NCBI GenBank assembly: GCA_032622095.1
Contig: CP136062.1
Coordinates: 139,394,351-139,458,350, forward strand
Length of the DNA stretch: 64,000 nucleotides
Reading direction: 5' to 3'
Source of the DNA: Siphonodentalium dalli
Taxonomy: Eukaryota; Mollusca; Scaphopoda; Gadilida; Siphonodentaliidae
Numbering within the stretch: the first letter of the stretch is position 1; each line of letters starts with the position of its first letter. The position numbers and the translations under genes are program-made. This document shows positions 34,010-45,604 of the stretch, in pieces. The notes beneath the pieces are model-generated. The model was not told the origin of the DNA and made no database searches. It saw nothing but the letters and a program-made list of their open reading frames with translations.

Positions 34010-34124
34010 ACAGTTGTTGCCCTTCTTCTCGGGAGACATTGAGATTTGTCATCCACTCGAGACATTCAGTTCTCACGCGGGTGACAAATCTCAATGTCTC
34101 CCTCGACAGCGGGCGACAACTGTA
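34010..34124. mobile_element. Foldback element, family E, copy 2
   Basis: Outer ACAGTTGTTGCCC mirrors GGGCGACAACTGT, with inner 'gagacattgagatttgtca' facing its complement. It abuts the 28-bp minisatellite directly, as if the array grew from its right end. Confidence 0.75.
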
Positions 34125-34601
34125 TACTGTCCCATAGAGTTGTGGGAACCGACACTGTCCCGCAGAGATGTGGCAACCCACACTGTCCCATGGAGATGTG
34201 GGAACCCACACTGTCCCAGAGATGTGGAACCCACACTGTCCCATAGAGATGTGGGAACCCACACTGTCCCATTGAGATGTGAGAATCCACACTGTCCCAT
34301 AAAGAATGGGAATCCACACTGTCCCATAGAGATGTGAGAATCCACACTGTCCTATTGAGATGTGGGAATCCACACTGTCCCATAGAGATGTGGGAACCCA
34401 CACTGTCCCATAGAGATGTTGAACCCACACTGTCCCATAGAGATGTGGGAACCCATACTGTCCCACAGAGATGTGAGAATCCACACTGTCCCATAGAGAT
34501 ATAAGAACCACCAACACTGTTCCATTGAGATGTAAGAATCCACACTGTCCCATTGAGATGTGGGACCCACACTGTCCCATAGAAAAATAAAAATCCACAC
34601 C
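34125..34601. repeat. 28-bp minisatellite, array 1 (about 17 units)
   Basis: The unit is CACACTGTCCCATAGAGA plus TGTGGGAACC. Units vary by a few substitutions and small indels. The open frames on both strands (up to 254 codons, repeating MGQCGFPHLYGTVWV) exist only because the array keeps a frame; no start context, splice signal or domain supports a gene. Confidence 0.95.
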
Positions 34602-34865
34602 AGGAGCGTAGCGGGCATACACTTATTCGTACAGCCGAATAATATGGAGCACGCTTTAAATACTGTAAAAGTACATTTATTTGTGGTGTTCCAATTTTCG
34701 TGTTTTTCGTGTTGTTGATAACCACGAAATTAAAACACCCACGAAAAAATGTTATCGAAACTATCGCGATCGCCATTTTGAGAATATCATGCGGGAGGTA
34801 TACATGCAACTCTATTGACCCGATGTACATGTTATAAGAGAGTGACGTTTACCCGCAGGTGAAAC

Positions 34866-35256
34866 GGTGCGATACCACCACTACAAGTATATATTGTATA
34901 TATAGAGAGTAATCAATTGGTTCCGAGAATTACGTTAAATAATTCACGAGAGGTGAGAGACGTCGGTACCCAAACGTCTCCCGCCTCGAGTGAATTATTG
35001 AACGTAATTCTCGGAATTAATTGATTACTCTATTTATTACACTTCTGCATCAATTTGGTTCGCCAAATATGATTAACATGCAAAGTCCCGATGTGGAGAA
35101 AGATCAGTCATCGAGAATTCAGTCTAGATCAATATTAAGTGACGTCACAGGAAATTACATAATTCACTAGTGATATTACCATTTTTAATTAACAGCGTTT
35201 TCAATAGAAATCGCGCATTGGAGTGTAATAAATACTCGTAGTGGTGGTATCGCACC
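34866..35256. mobile_element. TIR element, family I
   Basis: Terminal inverted repeats GGTGCGATACCACCACTAC and GTAGTGGTGGTATCGCACC are near perfect over about 24 bp. Inside is a further palindrome (GAGTAATCAATTGGTTCC and mirror). No clear target duplication was found. A diverged inverted copy lies at 6940-7430. Confidence 0.85.
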
Positions 35257-35259
35257 AGG

Positions 35260-38045
35260 CGACCTGTGCTTTCACCAAGGTTATGTAGGTTTATGTAATA
35301 CAATCCCGTTGTTGACATTCTCAATAGTCGTCAACAAAAGCTTGGGCACTCGACATGCTAATTAATTATACACCTAAGGTGCTGATGCGCAATTTCCGAC
35401 GGATCGCCGATGTGTCTGCACATTGTTTGTTTCAATTTGTCAACTGTATCTTGTAGTCTGGTCGGAAAAGCTACATTTGTGGAACACTAGAACCCTAGAG
35501 GCATTTTTGGGGAAAAGCATGAAACTAAGTTTTCTAGCATAACTCGAAGTATGCTGAATCCAATGAGGGTACATGTCGCTGCCAGTGACCCATATTTCAC
35601 CCATAAAATCAACTTAAAGTCACATACTGTTTTATTGCCGCGAAAATACAGTAAGTCAATATCGAGACATATTGCACACTCGTTATACATATACTCTCAT
35701 GAACATGGAATACTTTGTTATTTGAATCACCCCTCGTGACCTTTCTGTCAGAACTATCTCATCATCTGCTATACATATATGGACAAGTATGTTATTTAAT
35801 AAATAAACGCTCTTTATGAAATCACACCCATTGAAAGTTCAGGATTAAGTTGAAAATATGACGTTTTTTCACAAATATCTTCTAGATCAGTTCATGCTAC
35901 TTGGAACTGGTTGAGTAATGTGACTTTATTTTGTGTTTTGTATATTAACTGATCATTGGAGCGGACCCAAGAATGTACGAACCCACGAAAAAGTCGCAAA
36001 TGGCTGAACCACGAAAATTAAAGCCATTCACATACTTTGAAGCATTATCCGACCTGCTAAGCAGTGAGTGGGGAGAACACTATCTTGAGGGGAGTTCCCC
36101 TCTTGTAGGAGGGGGTTTGGGGGATGCCCTGATGAATTTAATATTGCATTCAAAATGACGCGCTTTAATTGATTTACTGATATGCACATGCATATAGAAG
36201 TGGTTAGAAAAAATGGAAATCAGTAATATTTACTGTAATATTGAGTTAGATAAACTCGATCCTGGCATCGGTGGTATTTCAAGTAGATTATATACATGAG
36301 TGAATGACAATTACATAATTACATTCGCCGATGTATGTCAGTGCAGAAGTTGCTGAGGGGAGTGTGGAGTATATATATCATACGAGTGGGTTATATTAAG
36401 CTCCAGTGATGTTTTGTATAGTTGTATACATCCATGTAGTATTTACCTAATTTTATTTATATAACATGTCGATGTTCCAACAACGCATTTGATCATTATG
36501 TGGGAAAATTACTGCGAATTGAACAGCTCAACTGCATGCTAGTTAAATTTATTGGAGTTCCAGTCTCTCGGCTGACCATTACCATTGAGCCACACAATCA
36601 TCACAGAAGAAATATTAAGTTTGAATAACCAACTTTTGTCTAAATGCAGGTGCTTAGCGAATGAACAGTCGACATAGTTGCTTGTCTTTGTTGGTTTATT
36701 GTGTCGATTCAATGTTACAATAACTCTATATTCTGATGTCGGTCGTGAAACTGTGACAATGTGCAGGTTTAGATCTCGGAACATGCATTTAACTTCAAAG
36801 TTGAAATGTCATGATCACTAACCAGGCTTTTTCCCCGGAAATATATGGTCCATCTTCAGCAGTGTGCGAGAATGTCTGACAAGTACATGTACATCCACCA
36901 TCTTAGCATTGGCTGAGAGCACCTGGGGTAGTGTTGACGGTGGAGAACATGACATCGGGCATCACTTCCGACGTTAATGAGCAATTTGCTCATCCGAAAT
37001 CCCCCACCAATTTGCATGTACATTACCAGTGATGCAGCGTGCAAGCTGGTTGAAAAAATGCTATAGCCTATACCTGAATGACTGAATTTGGCACATGGTA
37101 GTGACATGCCTACGGTTGGCGATACATGTATCGTACCAACTAAAATTACCAAATTCCACACGTCAATACCACGTACATATTTGACCCATGCAATTTCCTG
37201 GCAGTGCTTAGCCCTGGAGCATAAATTAGGAATAGGCATATAGAGCCCTATATTGGAAAGGAGTTTGTCTTACTCCACTGTCCAATATTCGAGCGCGAAA
37301 GAGTCCGTTATTTAGCCAATCTGAATGTGAACTTGGAAGTCAAAATATTACTGTATGGGTCCGTAGATATATCTTATACCAAAAATGCCGACATATTCAT
37401 TGCCGTCCAAAAGTTCATCAACGATACCAAACGATTTAACTGACATAATATGGTTATGAACTGTAAAGCGTGAACCAAAAGCCTACATAAAACCAAAATA
37501 TTGTGCTCTCGTATACTCAAGCATGCCAGAGGTGTGATTGTGTGTGAGGGGTGGACTCACAGCGATTGGCAACAGGATAGGTTGCGGGTGCTTGTGGAAC
37601 AGGCATTTCATTATTGAGACCCAATCAAACCATGATGCAATATAGATACTAAGGAAATGGCCACCTATAAGCCTTTGGCTTACTGCCAAATCCTTTTCTC
37701 TAATGTTAAATTGTTATCGTCCTTATATTATGTATTATATGTGCTATTCTTGAGAATAAAATATTGTTTACACTAAAGGGCCATTGGTCGGTGTGTTTAT
37801 ATATAACGCCGAATCTACAGCTCAAATATTATGATCAATTTGTTGTTCCAATACTCTTAATACGTTAATTGGGCATACCATGCAGGAATGGCAGGATTGT
37901 TAACATTTGAGCTGAACTTATTGGAAATGCATTTAGGCCGTGATGGTGCCCTGGTGCTGCATGTTAGAAGTATATCATTCACCTTTGCCAGCAAAATATT
38001 GGTACGGCCAAAACCGTCCAGCCGTACCCAGAATTACGCCCTTGA
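35260..38045. other. VAT1L intron, nothing assigned
   Basis: No exon, RNA gene or transposon ends were recognised in 2.8 kb. A 127-codon - strand ORF at 36856-37239 shows no family resemblance. Lower repeat density than elsewhere. Confidence 0.45.
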
Positions 38046-38046
38046 T

Positions 38047-38293
38047 CCACACTGTGCCATAGAGATGTGGGAACCCACACTGTCCAACAGAGATGTGGGA
38101 ACCCACACTGTCCAACAGAGATGTGGGAACCCACACTGTCCAACAGAGATGTGGGAACCCACACTGTCCAACAGAGATGAGGGAACCCACACTGTCCAAC
38201 AGAGATGTGGGAACCCACACTGTCCAACAGAGATGTGGGAACCCACACTGTCCAACAGAGATGTGGGAACCCACACTGTCCAACAGAGATGTG
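38047..38293. repeat. 28-bp minisatellite, array 2 (about 9 units)
   Basis: The unit is CACACTGTCCAACAGAGA plus TGTGGGAACC. It is the array-1 unit with AAC in place of CAT. Units are almost identical (one has GAGGG for GTGGG; the first keeps the older 'gccatag'), so this array expanded recently. ORFs across it on either strand are accidental. Confidence 0.95.
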
Positions 38294-38400
38294 GTTGATG
38301 TTCTCCTGAGTATCATACCAATCTTGGTGGATTTGGACATATTTTATCATCTGCATCTAATCTGGTCTTCATTGCAACTTTTGACACATGACCTGAGTAA

Positions 38401-38645
38401 CCCTTTAATGACGGGAGCTGCACTGTTCAGCATTAAAGATCCTGTGCCAGTGCATTCTCTTATATATGCAAGTCTCACATTGGGAGCTTCGCATATATAT
38501 GAAGCTTACAAGTTGAAGGTAAATATTGTTAGGCCAATGTATTCTCTTTTATATGCGAGGCTCCCTATAGAAGACTCGCATATATATGAAAATGCATTGG
38601 CACAGGGTTTTCTAAAAATTTCCTGAAGCTCCATTCATGATAGGG
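38401..38645. mobile_element. Family B double-hairpin MITE
   Basis: It begins CCCTTTAATGACGGGAGC after GTAA and ends before TTAA (38646-38649). Both hairpins are present. Confidence 0.85.
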
Positions 38646-38809
38646 TTAAAGCTACATGATCATTTCTTATCACTTTTATAATAAGACACTTTCTAGTTTC
38701 TATTAAGTCCATGAAACTACTATACTTTTCTTAATTAAATTCAGGAATATTATAGGTCTGAGTAGATGTCCCTTGCATACAAACTTAAATACAGTTAGAA
38801 CACACTTAC

Positions 38810-38952
38810 TTTCGAACCTCCTGACTGTAGTCAGTCGCTCTGTCTAAGACATGAGATGCCACTGATTGGATGCTTTCATGTTTAGACTTGGATGCAGTTC
38901 CAAATACTGTGACATTATCTAATGTTTGACAAAGCTGTCCCACTGCATGTCC
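38810..38952 (-). CDS. VAT1L: VAT1L exon carrying half of the nucleotide-binding loop
   Basis: Signals on the - strand are ttttacag|GGACAT and CGAAA|gtaagt. The 47 codons begin GHAVGQLCQTLDNVTVFGTA and continue SKSKHESIQSVASHVLDRAT then DYSQEVR, plus two bases of a lysine codon. With the previous exon it completes the loop GGGVGHAVG, the MDR cofactor (NADP) motif. VAT1L in human has GGGVGQAVAQLC followed by NVTVFGTAS. Confidence 0.97.
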
Positions 38953-39071
38953 CTGTAAAAGATTGAGACAACATAATAATATCTTGTATTGAGAGCATTA
39001 ATGCGTGAGTGTATTTTGTCTCTTCCTCCGTTGTTATTCTTTGATCTCAAACAACAAATAAATATATATAT

Positions 39072-39316
39072 CCCTTTGATGACAGGAGCTGCACTGATAC
39101 AGCTTTGAAGACTCTGTGCCAGTGCATTCTCTTTTATATGCGAGGGAGCCTCGCATATATAAGAGAATGCACTGGCTTACAAGATCAAGGCAAATATTGT
39201 TAGGCCAATGTATTCTCTTATATATGCGAGGCTCCCTATGGGAGACTCGCATATATAAGAGAATGCATTGGCACAGGGTTTTCGCAAAATTTCAGGAAGC
39301 TCCAGTCATGGAAGGG
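39072..39316. mobile_element. Family B double-hairpin MITE
   Basis: Begins CCCTTTGATGACAGGAGC; ends before TTAA at 39317-39320. The left flank is TATAT rather than TTAA, so that side may have eroded. It sits 120 bp upstream of the VAT1L exon at 38810-38952. Confidence 0.85.
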
Positions 39317-39359
39317 TTAAATGTATAATATCCGACACCAAGCAGAACAAAGCAATGTA

Positions 39360-39572
39360 CAGTAATGCTCTAAGTAATCGACTTCTTAACCACAGCAGAA
39401 TTATGGGTAACCTTTCAGGATTTAGTCGGAAATATGGCTTGTTGCCATTCATCGGAAAGCTCTCCCCGAGACCTTTCCGATGAATGACAACAAGCCATAT
39501 TTCCGACTAAATCCTGAATAGTTACCCATAATTCTGCTGTGGTTAAGAAGTCGATTACTTAGAGCATTACTG
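39360..39572. mobile_element. Family A palindromic MITE, copy 9
   Basis: Full-length palindrome, CAGTAATGCTCTAAGTAA to its mirror, TA on both sides. Only 43 bp separate it from the previous family-B element. Confidence 0.9.
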
Positions 39573-39623
39573 TATCTTCACATACTGACTAGTAAACTAA
39601 TGTCACATTTATTTGATGAAGTG

Positions 39624-40819
39624 CAGGCCTCAAAATATGGTGCCGAACATTTGGGAATCAGGTCCCCAGAGGGTGAATTTAGTGACTCGCTCCCCTGCAC
39701 AGCCAGCTAGTGTCACTAAATTCACCCTCTGGGGACCTCATTCTGCTTAGGCCTCATCTCCTCTGGCAAGTATCTTTATTATCAAATTAACAAGTTTTTA
39801 GCTCAACTTTGCTTTGTAAAGTTTGAGCTATTGCCATGGCTTGGTATCCATCGTCCATGTGTGTATGTGTGTGAGGCGTCAACACTACAGGCTACAGGTC
39901 GTACCTTTGGTCGGACCATTATGAAATTTGTCATAGCTGTTGACATGTAGATGGGAACGAGTTATTTTGGGGTCATTCGGAAAAAAAACATGGCCACCAG
40001 CGGCCATCATGGATTTCAAAATTCAAAACATTATCACGGGCTACAGGTCGTACTCTTCATCTGATCATCATGAAATTTGTCATGGATGTTAATATTGACA
40101 TGTTGATGGGAATGAGTCATTTTGGGGTCATTCGGCCATCTTGGATTTTACTCTTTGCATGACTAAATACTTTGGCACAGGCTACAGGTCGTATTTTTAG
40201 TCGGATCATCATGAAATTTGTCATGGCTGTTAACATTGAAATGTCGATGGGAACGAGTCATTTTGGGGTCATTCGGCCATAAAACATGTCTGCTGGCAGC
40301 CATCTTGGATTTTACTCTGCATGACTAAATCCTTTGGCACACCCTACACTGGCCTACAGTCCACTTCCCTCATCCGATCACCACCAACCTTCATATTAAT
40401 CTTGATATTTATCTACTAAATGGAAGCTATCAAATGTTTTTGAATTGCATTGGAAAACATAGCCATCAGCAACCATCTTGGATTTTACTTTATATATATC
40501 TCTTCATGTTGATAATCTAGTATTACTTAGACCTTTCAACTTTCCGCATTCCTAATCGCTCCATTGACTGTAACACAAGAAATTATTCCCTTTCCAAGTT
40601 GAGCTACAGTGTCATTGACACTTTCATTTTTAGTTTCTTCAGAAAGATTGTTTTCTTTTTTAGTTTAGTTTCTCTATATCCCCAAATTGGCAGATGACAC
40701 AATGCATAATTGAGGTGCCCAATGGGTGAACATCACCATCTGGGAACTTAAATATGAGTCTTGGTCTCCCATTTGGGGACCTCATTCTGCAAATGACCAG
40801 CACCATATTTTGAGGTCTG
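39624..40819. mobile_element. Family C MITE, copy 4, with a nested element
   Basis: The two ends (CAGGCCTCAAAATATGGTG and mirror ccatattttgaggtctg) carry the family-C hairpins. Sequence 39795-40606 has been inserted between them. Confidence 0.75.
39795..40606. mobile_element. Nested element with ~180-bp tandem repeats
   Basis: The ends share TAGCTCAACTT in inverted orientation. The interior has about three units with 'ggctacaggtcgta', 'atcatgaaatttgtcat' and 'cattttggggtcattcgg', each followed by 'gccatcttggatttta'. Similar phrases occur at 43380-43870 and 57740-59120. Non-coding. Confidence 0.65.
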
Positions 40820-41063
40820 CTGAAGTGGATATCCATGGTGTAGTACGGTATAAAGTCAAGCAATTTAATAATGCATAAACAGTCAGTTTAAAGATATGGA
40901 AGAACGTTTAGTTGACATTGTTTTTTTCTATCCCAATGAACTAAATTGTAATAAACCATGGAGTCTGAAGACAAATTTCAAGCGCATATTAAAGAATTTG
41001 TCTTCAAAAGTTTTTGTTATATAACTTCATAGACTTAATTGCAGCACAATTGAGAGGGATGTG

Positions 41064-41582
41064 CATATTGGAGGCCAAATTCACATTTAATAGCCAATTA
41101 CGCTTAAGCGTAATGCATTACGCTTAAGCATAAAGCATTAATTCAAATTCCATATCTCAAAACTCCCCTGGAGCTGAAATGGATGCAGCCAATTACTGAT
41201 GCTAGTAACTTTCGACATATTTACCTTAGATGATACCATGATATGTAAGGTACAGTAATGCCCTAAATAATCGACTCCTTAACCACAGCAGAATTATGGG
41301 TAACTTTTCAGGATTTAGTCGACTATATAAATCCTGAAAAGTTACCCATAATTATGCTGTGGTTAAGGAGTCGATTATTTAGGGCAAAACTGTAGCAAGG
41401 CTATCAAAACCTAATACGCTTGGGCGTAATGGCATTACGCTTAAGCGTAATGGACTTGTGAGTGAGGCAATTACGCTTAAGCGTAATGGCTTTATGCTTA
41501 AGAGTAATAGCATTACGCTTAAGCATAATGTATTACGCTTAAGAATAATTAACTATTAAATGTGAATTTGGCCTCCCATATG
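41064..41582. mobile_element. TIR element filled with ATTACGCTTAAGCGTAAT palindromes
   Basis: The ends GGAGGCCAAATTCACATTTA and its mirror are inverted. The interior holds about ten copies of the perfect palindrome ATTACGCTTAAGCGTAAT and variants. A family-A MITE (41253-41392) is inserted in it. A solo right end of the same family occurs near 55245-55263. Confidence 0.85.
41253..41392. mobile_element. Family A MITE, centre deleted, nested
   Basis: CAGTAATGCCCTAAATAA to its mirror ending CAAAACTG, with TA flanks. It has lost the central part, leaving a 140-bp palindrome. Confidence 0.88.
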
Positions 41583-41796
41583 TGTGCAGCATATGGTCCC
41601 CAGGAGGGTGGAATATACGAAAAATGGAAGAAATATGATTAAAGTGTAACATGACTACACCTTCAATCAAAAGGGTTATGGAATTAACAATTCACCCCAC
41701 CAGGAAGGGGTATGAATTCGAATCATAATAAATATTATAATGCGTTACTGATAAATCAAGGTGATGTGAATTGGAAGGGAGATTAATAGATTAATA

Positions 41797-41992
41797 CAGC
41801 GTATGGAAACGCCCTAAATAATCAACTCCTTAACTGCAGCAGAATTACGGGTAATTTTTCAGGATTTAGTCGGAAATATGGCTTGTTGCCATTCATCGGA
41901 AAGCACTCACTGAGCCATATTTCCGACTAAATCCTGATAAATTACCCATAATTCTGCTGTGGTTAAGGAGTCGATTATTTAGGGAATTACTG
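41797..41992. mobile_element. Family A MITE, copy 11
   Basis: The left end is altered (cagcgtatggaaacgccc), and the remainder of the palindrome is intact to the TA at the right. Confidence 0.82.
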
Positions 41993-42298
41993 TATATAAC
42001 ACGGTGGTTTCAAGTGAAACACTCATAGTAATGGCAATATGCACCAATTCATGAAGGTGTGAGGTAGAAGGGCAGCGAACGGCAAGTCTTTAAATAACTG
42101 GCCTGTCATAGTCATTGACAGGTTGAAACCTACCGAAAATTTAATATGACAGGCTGAAATGTTTTTGTACATGTCGCTGATAAATTTAGATGATGATCAA
42201 TCACAGAAATGCTATTAAAATATGAGAAATACCAGTTAAGTCATGCAAGAATAGGAATGCACAATGTTAGGCTTCAAATTATTGTTTATGGCAATTTA

Positions 42299-42573
42299 AG
42301 GTAATGCCCTAAATAATCTACTCGGTAACCACAGCAGAATTATGGGTAATTTTTCCGATGGATTGGCAACAAGCCATATTTCCGACTAAATCCTGAAAAA
42401 TTACCCATAATTCTTTCAGGATATAGTCGGAAATATGGCTTGTTGCCACTCATCGGAAAGCTCTCAGTGAGAGCTTTCTGATGAATGGCAACAAGCCATA
42501 TTTCCAACTAAATCCTGAAAAATTACCCATAATTCTGCTGTGGTTAAGGAGTCGATTATTTAGGGCATTACTG
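42299..42573. mobile_element. Family A MITE with rearranged arms
   Basis: Longer than usual because part of the palindrome is duplicated in opposite orientation (42340-42420 and 42420-42540). This could be a MITE inserted in a MITE or a replication slip. Confidence 0.78.
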
Positions 42574-43139
42574 TAATTCATCAATGACTCAGTGTTGTAA
42601 CATATAGGAATGAGTTGAGTTTCTTTGAAGAATTGTGACACTTTCTAGCCATGTCTGGCCACCCCCACTTTTTAAAAAACTGTCCAACAGTTAGAAATTT
42701 CAAACTGGACATACAAACAGTTTGAAATTTAAAAGTCGCATATTTTCCTGTTTTGGGGTAAATTTTTCGACTGCATGAATAGACCATAAGTTGGAAAATT
42801 TCCATTCTTGCAATGGGGGTGTCAGGTTGAAAATTGGAAGACTTGGGCTTCCAGCTGGAAAATTCTTAACCAATTGTGGGTGCAACGTTCAAATGGAAAC
42901 TTGGTCTGGTTCAAGGGGTGGGTGAGACCATCTAGTCCCCTCATTACAGTGGAGAACTAGGCCTAGGGGGATTTGAATTTTATTATAAGAAGTGATGAAA
43001 GTGTAAAAGTGGGAAATATGATACACAGATTTTGTAAGATTGGGCAATTTTGTTATCAAATGTGTAATTACTAAACCGGAAATATTTACTCTATACAGGA
43101 GGTGGTCATGACAAAATTTCCGGACACTAGGCGCTTTTT

Positions 43140-44330
43140 AATTTTTTCCGCCCTCTGGGTGCCAACCCCCCCCCCCCCCCCCTAATTTTTATTTTTTTCC
43201 GATTCTGGCAGATTCTGGGATAGGGACCCACCCCCTTCAAACTGCTTCAAATGACTATTTTACTTAGTTGTCCTGATCTTATCCAATCTATGTTCCATAT
43301 CATGATTATAGAAGCATTCCTACTTTTGATTTACCAATAAGGCTGTAAAGTTTCAAAGTAATTCTCCAATAAATGTGGGCTGTATGTTGTGCTGATGGAT
43401 TCACATTTGAAATCCAAGATGGCTGCTGTCTGCCATGTTTGTTTTGAACAAATTTCGTGAAAAAAGGGAGGCTCCCATATTGAGGTCACCCCGAATATCC
43501 ATATGAAGTTTGGTGATGATTGGATGAGAAATGTGACCTGTAAGATGTGCTAAAGGATTTAGTCATACAAAGAGTAAAACCCAAGATGGCCGCGGGCAGC
43601 CATGTTTTTTTTTACAGAATTCATGAAAATATGGTGGGCACCCATCGAGAGGTCACACCGAGGATTCATATGAAGTTTGGTGATGATCGGTTGACGGATA
43701 AGCTCTGAAGGGTGTGCTAAAGGATTTAGTGGTGCAAAGAGTAAATCCAAGATGGCTGCCAGTGGCCATGTTTTTCATCAAAAATCGTTCAACTTTGACA
43801 GCTCCCATCTAGAGGTGATCCAAGACCCATGTACCGAATAACGTTGAAATCGGTTAAAGTGTGTTTTAACACCTTTATGTTTTATTTTGTTATGGTTTTT
43901 TGAATAGTCTATTTTTATTTGTAGAGTTTGAAGAATCTTTTGTTGTGCTATGTTTTTATTTATATCAGATTGAATAAATGATTTTTAATAGAACTATTTC
44001 AACCTGAGCCTTTCTATTTCAATGTGCATTAATAGATCCTTGATGAAAACATTTAGCAAACTGACCTTTTTTATTACCCATTTGTGTCATCCCTCATTAT
44101 TAACTGATAGTGAACTGAAACCCCCCTACCAAGAGTTAAGTTCATACATATTACATAATAGAAGCATTCTTAAAGCCTTTTGTCGCATTATTTTGAAGAA
44201 AATTGACTACAGAAAAAAAATTACGGAGCCAGGACAAATTGTGTTAGCCCGGCTGCTGAACCACCCACCCACCCCCGGATAGTGTTCGGAAATTTTTGCA
44301 GACCCCACCCCCCCCCCCCCCCCCACCCCC
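43140..44330. repeat. Old repeat region with poly(C) tracts
   Basis: Bounded by C-runs at 43166-43182 and 44305-44323. The middle (43380-43870) has two to three ~180-bp units with 'aagatggctgc', 'atatgaagtttggtgatgat' and 'tgtgctaaaggatttag', related to 39795-40606. No coding potential. Confidence 0.6.
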
Positions 44331-44814
44331 TGCTCTATAGACTATACATTACTCCGGCCATACCGGTACACTTCTGTTAGACGAAACTATAGTGACCTTT
44401 GAACTTCCCATGATTATCTTGGATATCCCATAATACTAATCTCGGGTATAAAAAAAAAAATTCGCGACGAAAACATTCACTCGATTTCGAATTCTTCGAC
44501 ATGTCACTTCGATTCAATTTCGGTTCACGTAATTTGTAAGATGCAGTGAAAAATAGAAAAGCTCAAAATGGTTCACAGACTTTTATACATTTTGATGAAA
44601 AGTACAACAGTGAAACATGGTACTTGGTAAGACAGGGAGAAGGGTATACACACCATTTGCAAAAACAAAAGTCGGCATAGGAACAAGGACGGGACACAAT
44701 TAGATCGGTTCCATAATTATATTCACTGTCAGGAAAATGAACATTGATAATCCGTACAACATAGAATCAATTCCTATTGTTGTATGATTGATTAATTGAT
44801 TGATATATACTCAC

Positions 44815-45030
44815 GACACCGCCCCCAAGAGAATGCACAAGCACCGATTGACCTGGTCTCAAATTCCCTATGTCAAACAACATGAGATACGCCGATAGGT
44901 AGTTCATTGGTATGGCCGCGGCATCCTGGAACGTCATCTGGTTTGGAATCCTGTAGACATGGTTCTTAGAGGCCACAACCAATTCTGACCAGGCAGAATA
45001 GTTCAGAAAGGCTGTCACCCGATCTCCGAC
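44815..45030 (-). CDS. VAT1L: VAT1L exon with the start of the cofactor loop
   Basis: Signals on the - strand are tattttgtag|GTCGGA and GGTGTC|gtgagt. The 72 codons begin VGDRVTAFLNYSAWSELVVA, include PMNYLSAYLMLFDIGNLRPG and end QSVLVHSLGGGV. Human VAT1L has NAWAEVV, PMNFVTAYVMLFEVANLREG and SVLVHSAGGGVG. The exon is an exact 216 nt with phase 0 at both sides. The catalytic zinc ligands of true alcohol dehydrogenases are absent, as expected. Confidence 0.98.
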
Positions 45031-45604
45031 CTACAAAATACCATATAGTACACTAAAATCAACATTCAAATCTAACCCTCTGAGCCGCCATTTTCTTGTG
45101 TTTCGCTTGGCACAGTAATATTCTGACTGCAGTTATTATTGGAAAGAGGGGTTACTATACCAGAACGGCAGTAATTATTTGTACGTGTTTTCGTAGGACT
45201 GTAATTCGACTAATTTCGAGACAAGAGTGTTATACTGCCCGTACAGCAACGCCAGGTCATCAGGTAACGATTTTATGAAATTATAACAACAAACAAAGCC
45301 ATTCATATTTAAACATCTGTGCGTCACTGGTGGTAACTGATGGTAGTATAGAGCCCATGTTCGGTGTGGTTTTATGCCGAGACATCGACGATCGATCGAT
45401 CGATCGCGAATAGCTGTTTGAAAACAATTTTTTGCCACACTTCTGCGCTTAATTATTATGTTCGTCGTTGGGCTGTTCAAAGTTTTTCTGGGACAAATGT
45501 GGCATATAGAGCAAAATTATCGTACCACCGATACGAGGAAAGCAACTTTCGGTCGTTATATATTTCGGATCTTTGTGAGAAAATAGCACAATTCAACTCA
45601 ACGT

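Noticed and set aside
33987-34830. Overlapping open frames up to 254 codons with repeats of MGQCGFPHLYGTVWV
   Set aside because: They are translations of a 28-bp minisatellite in several frames on both strands. A long open frame is expected when units lack stops; there is no domain, start context or splice support.
36856-37239. 127-codon open frame on the - strand
   Set aside because: No family resemblance, no plausible splice sites that would tie it to VAT1L, and residue usage looks random.
37888-38626. Open frames of 80-177 codons with repeated CGNPHCPTEMWEPTLSNRDV
   Set aside because: Same explanation: array 2 of the 28-bp minisatellite, translated in frame by chance.
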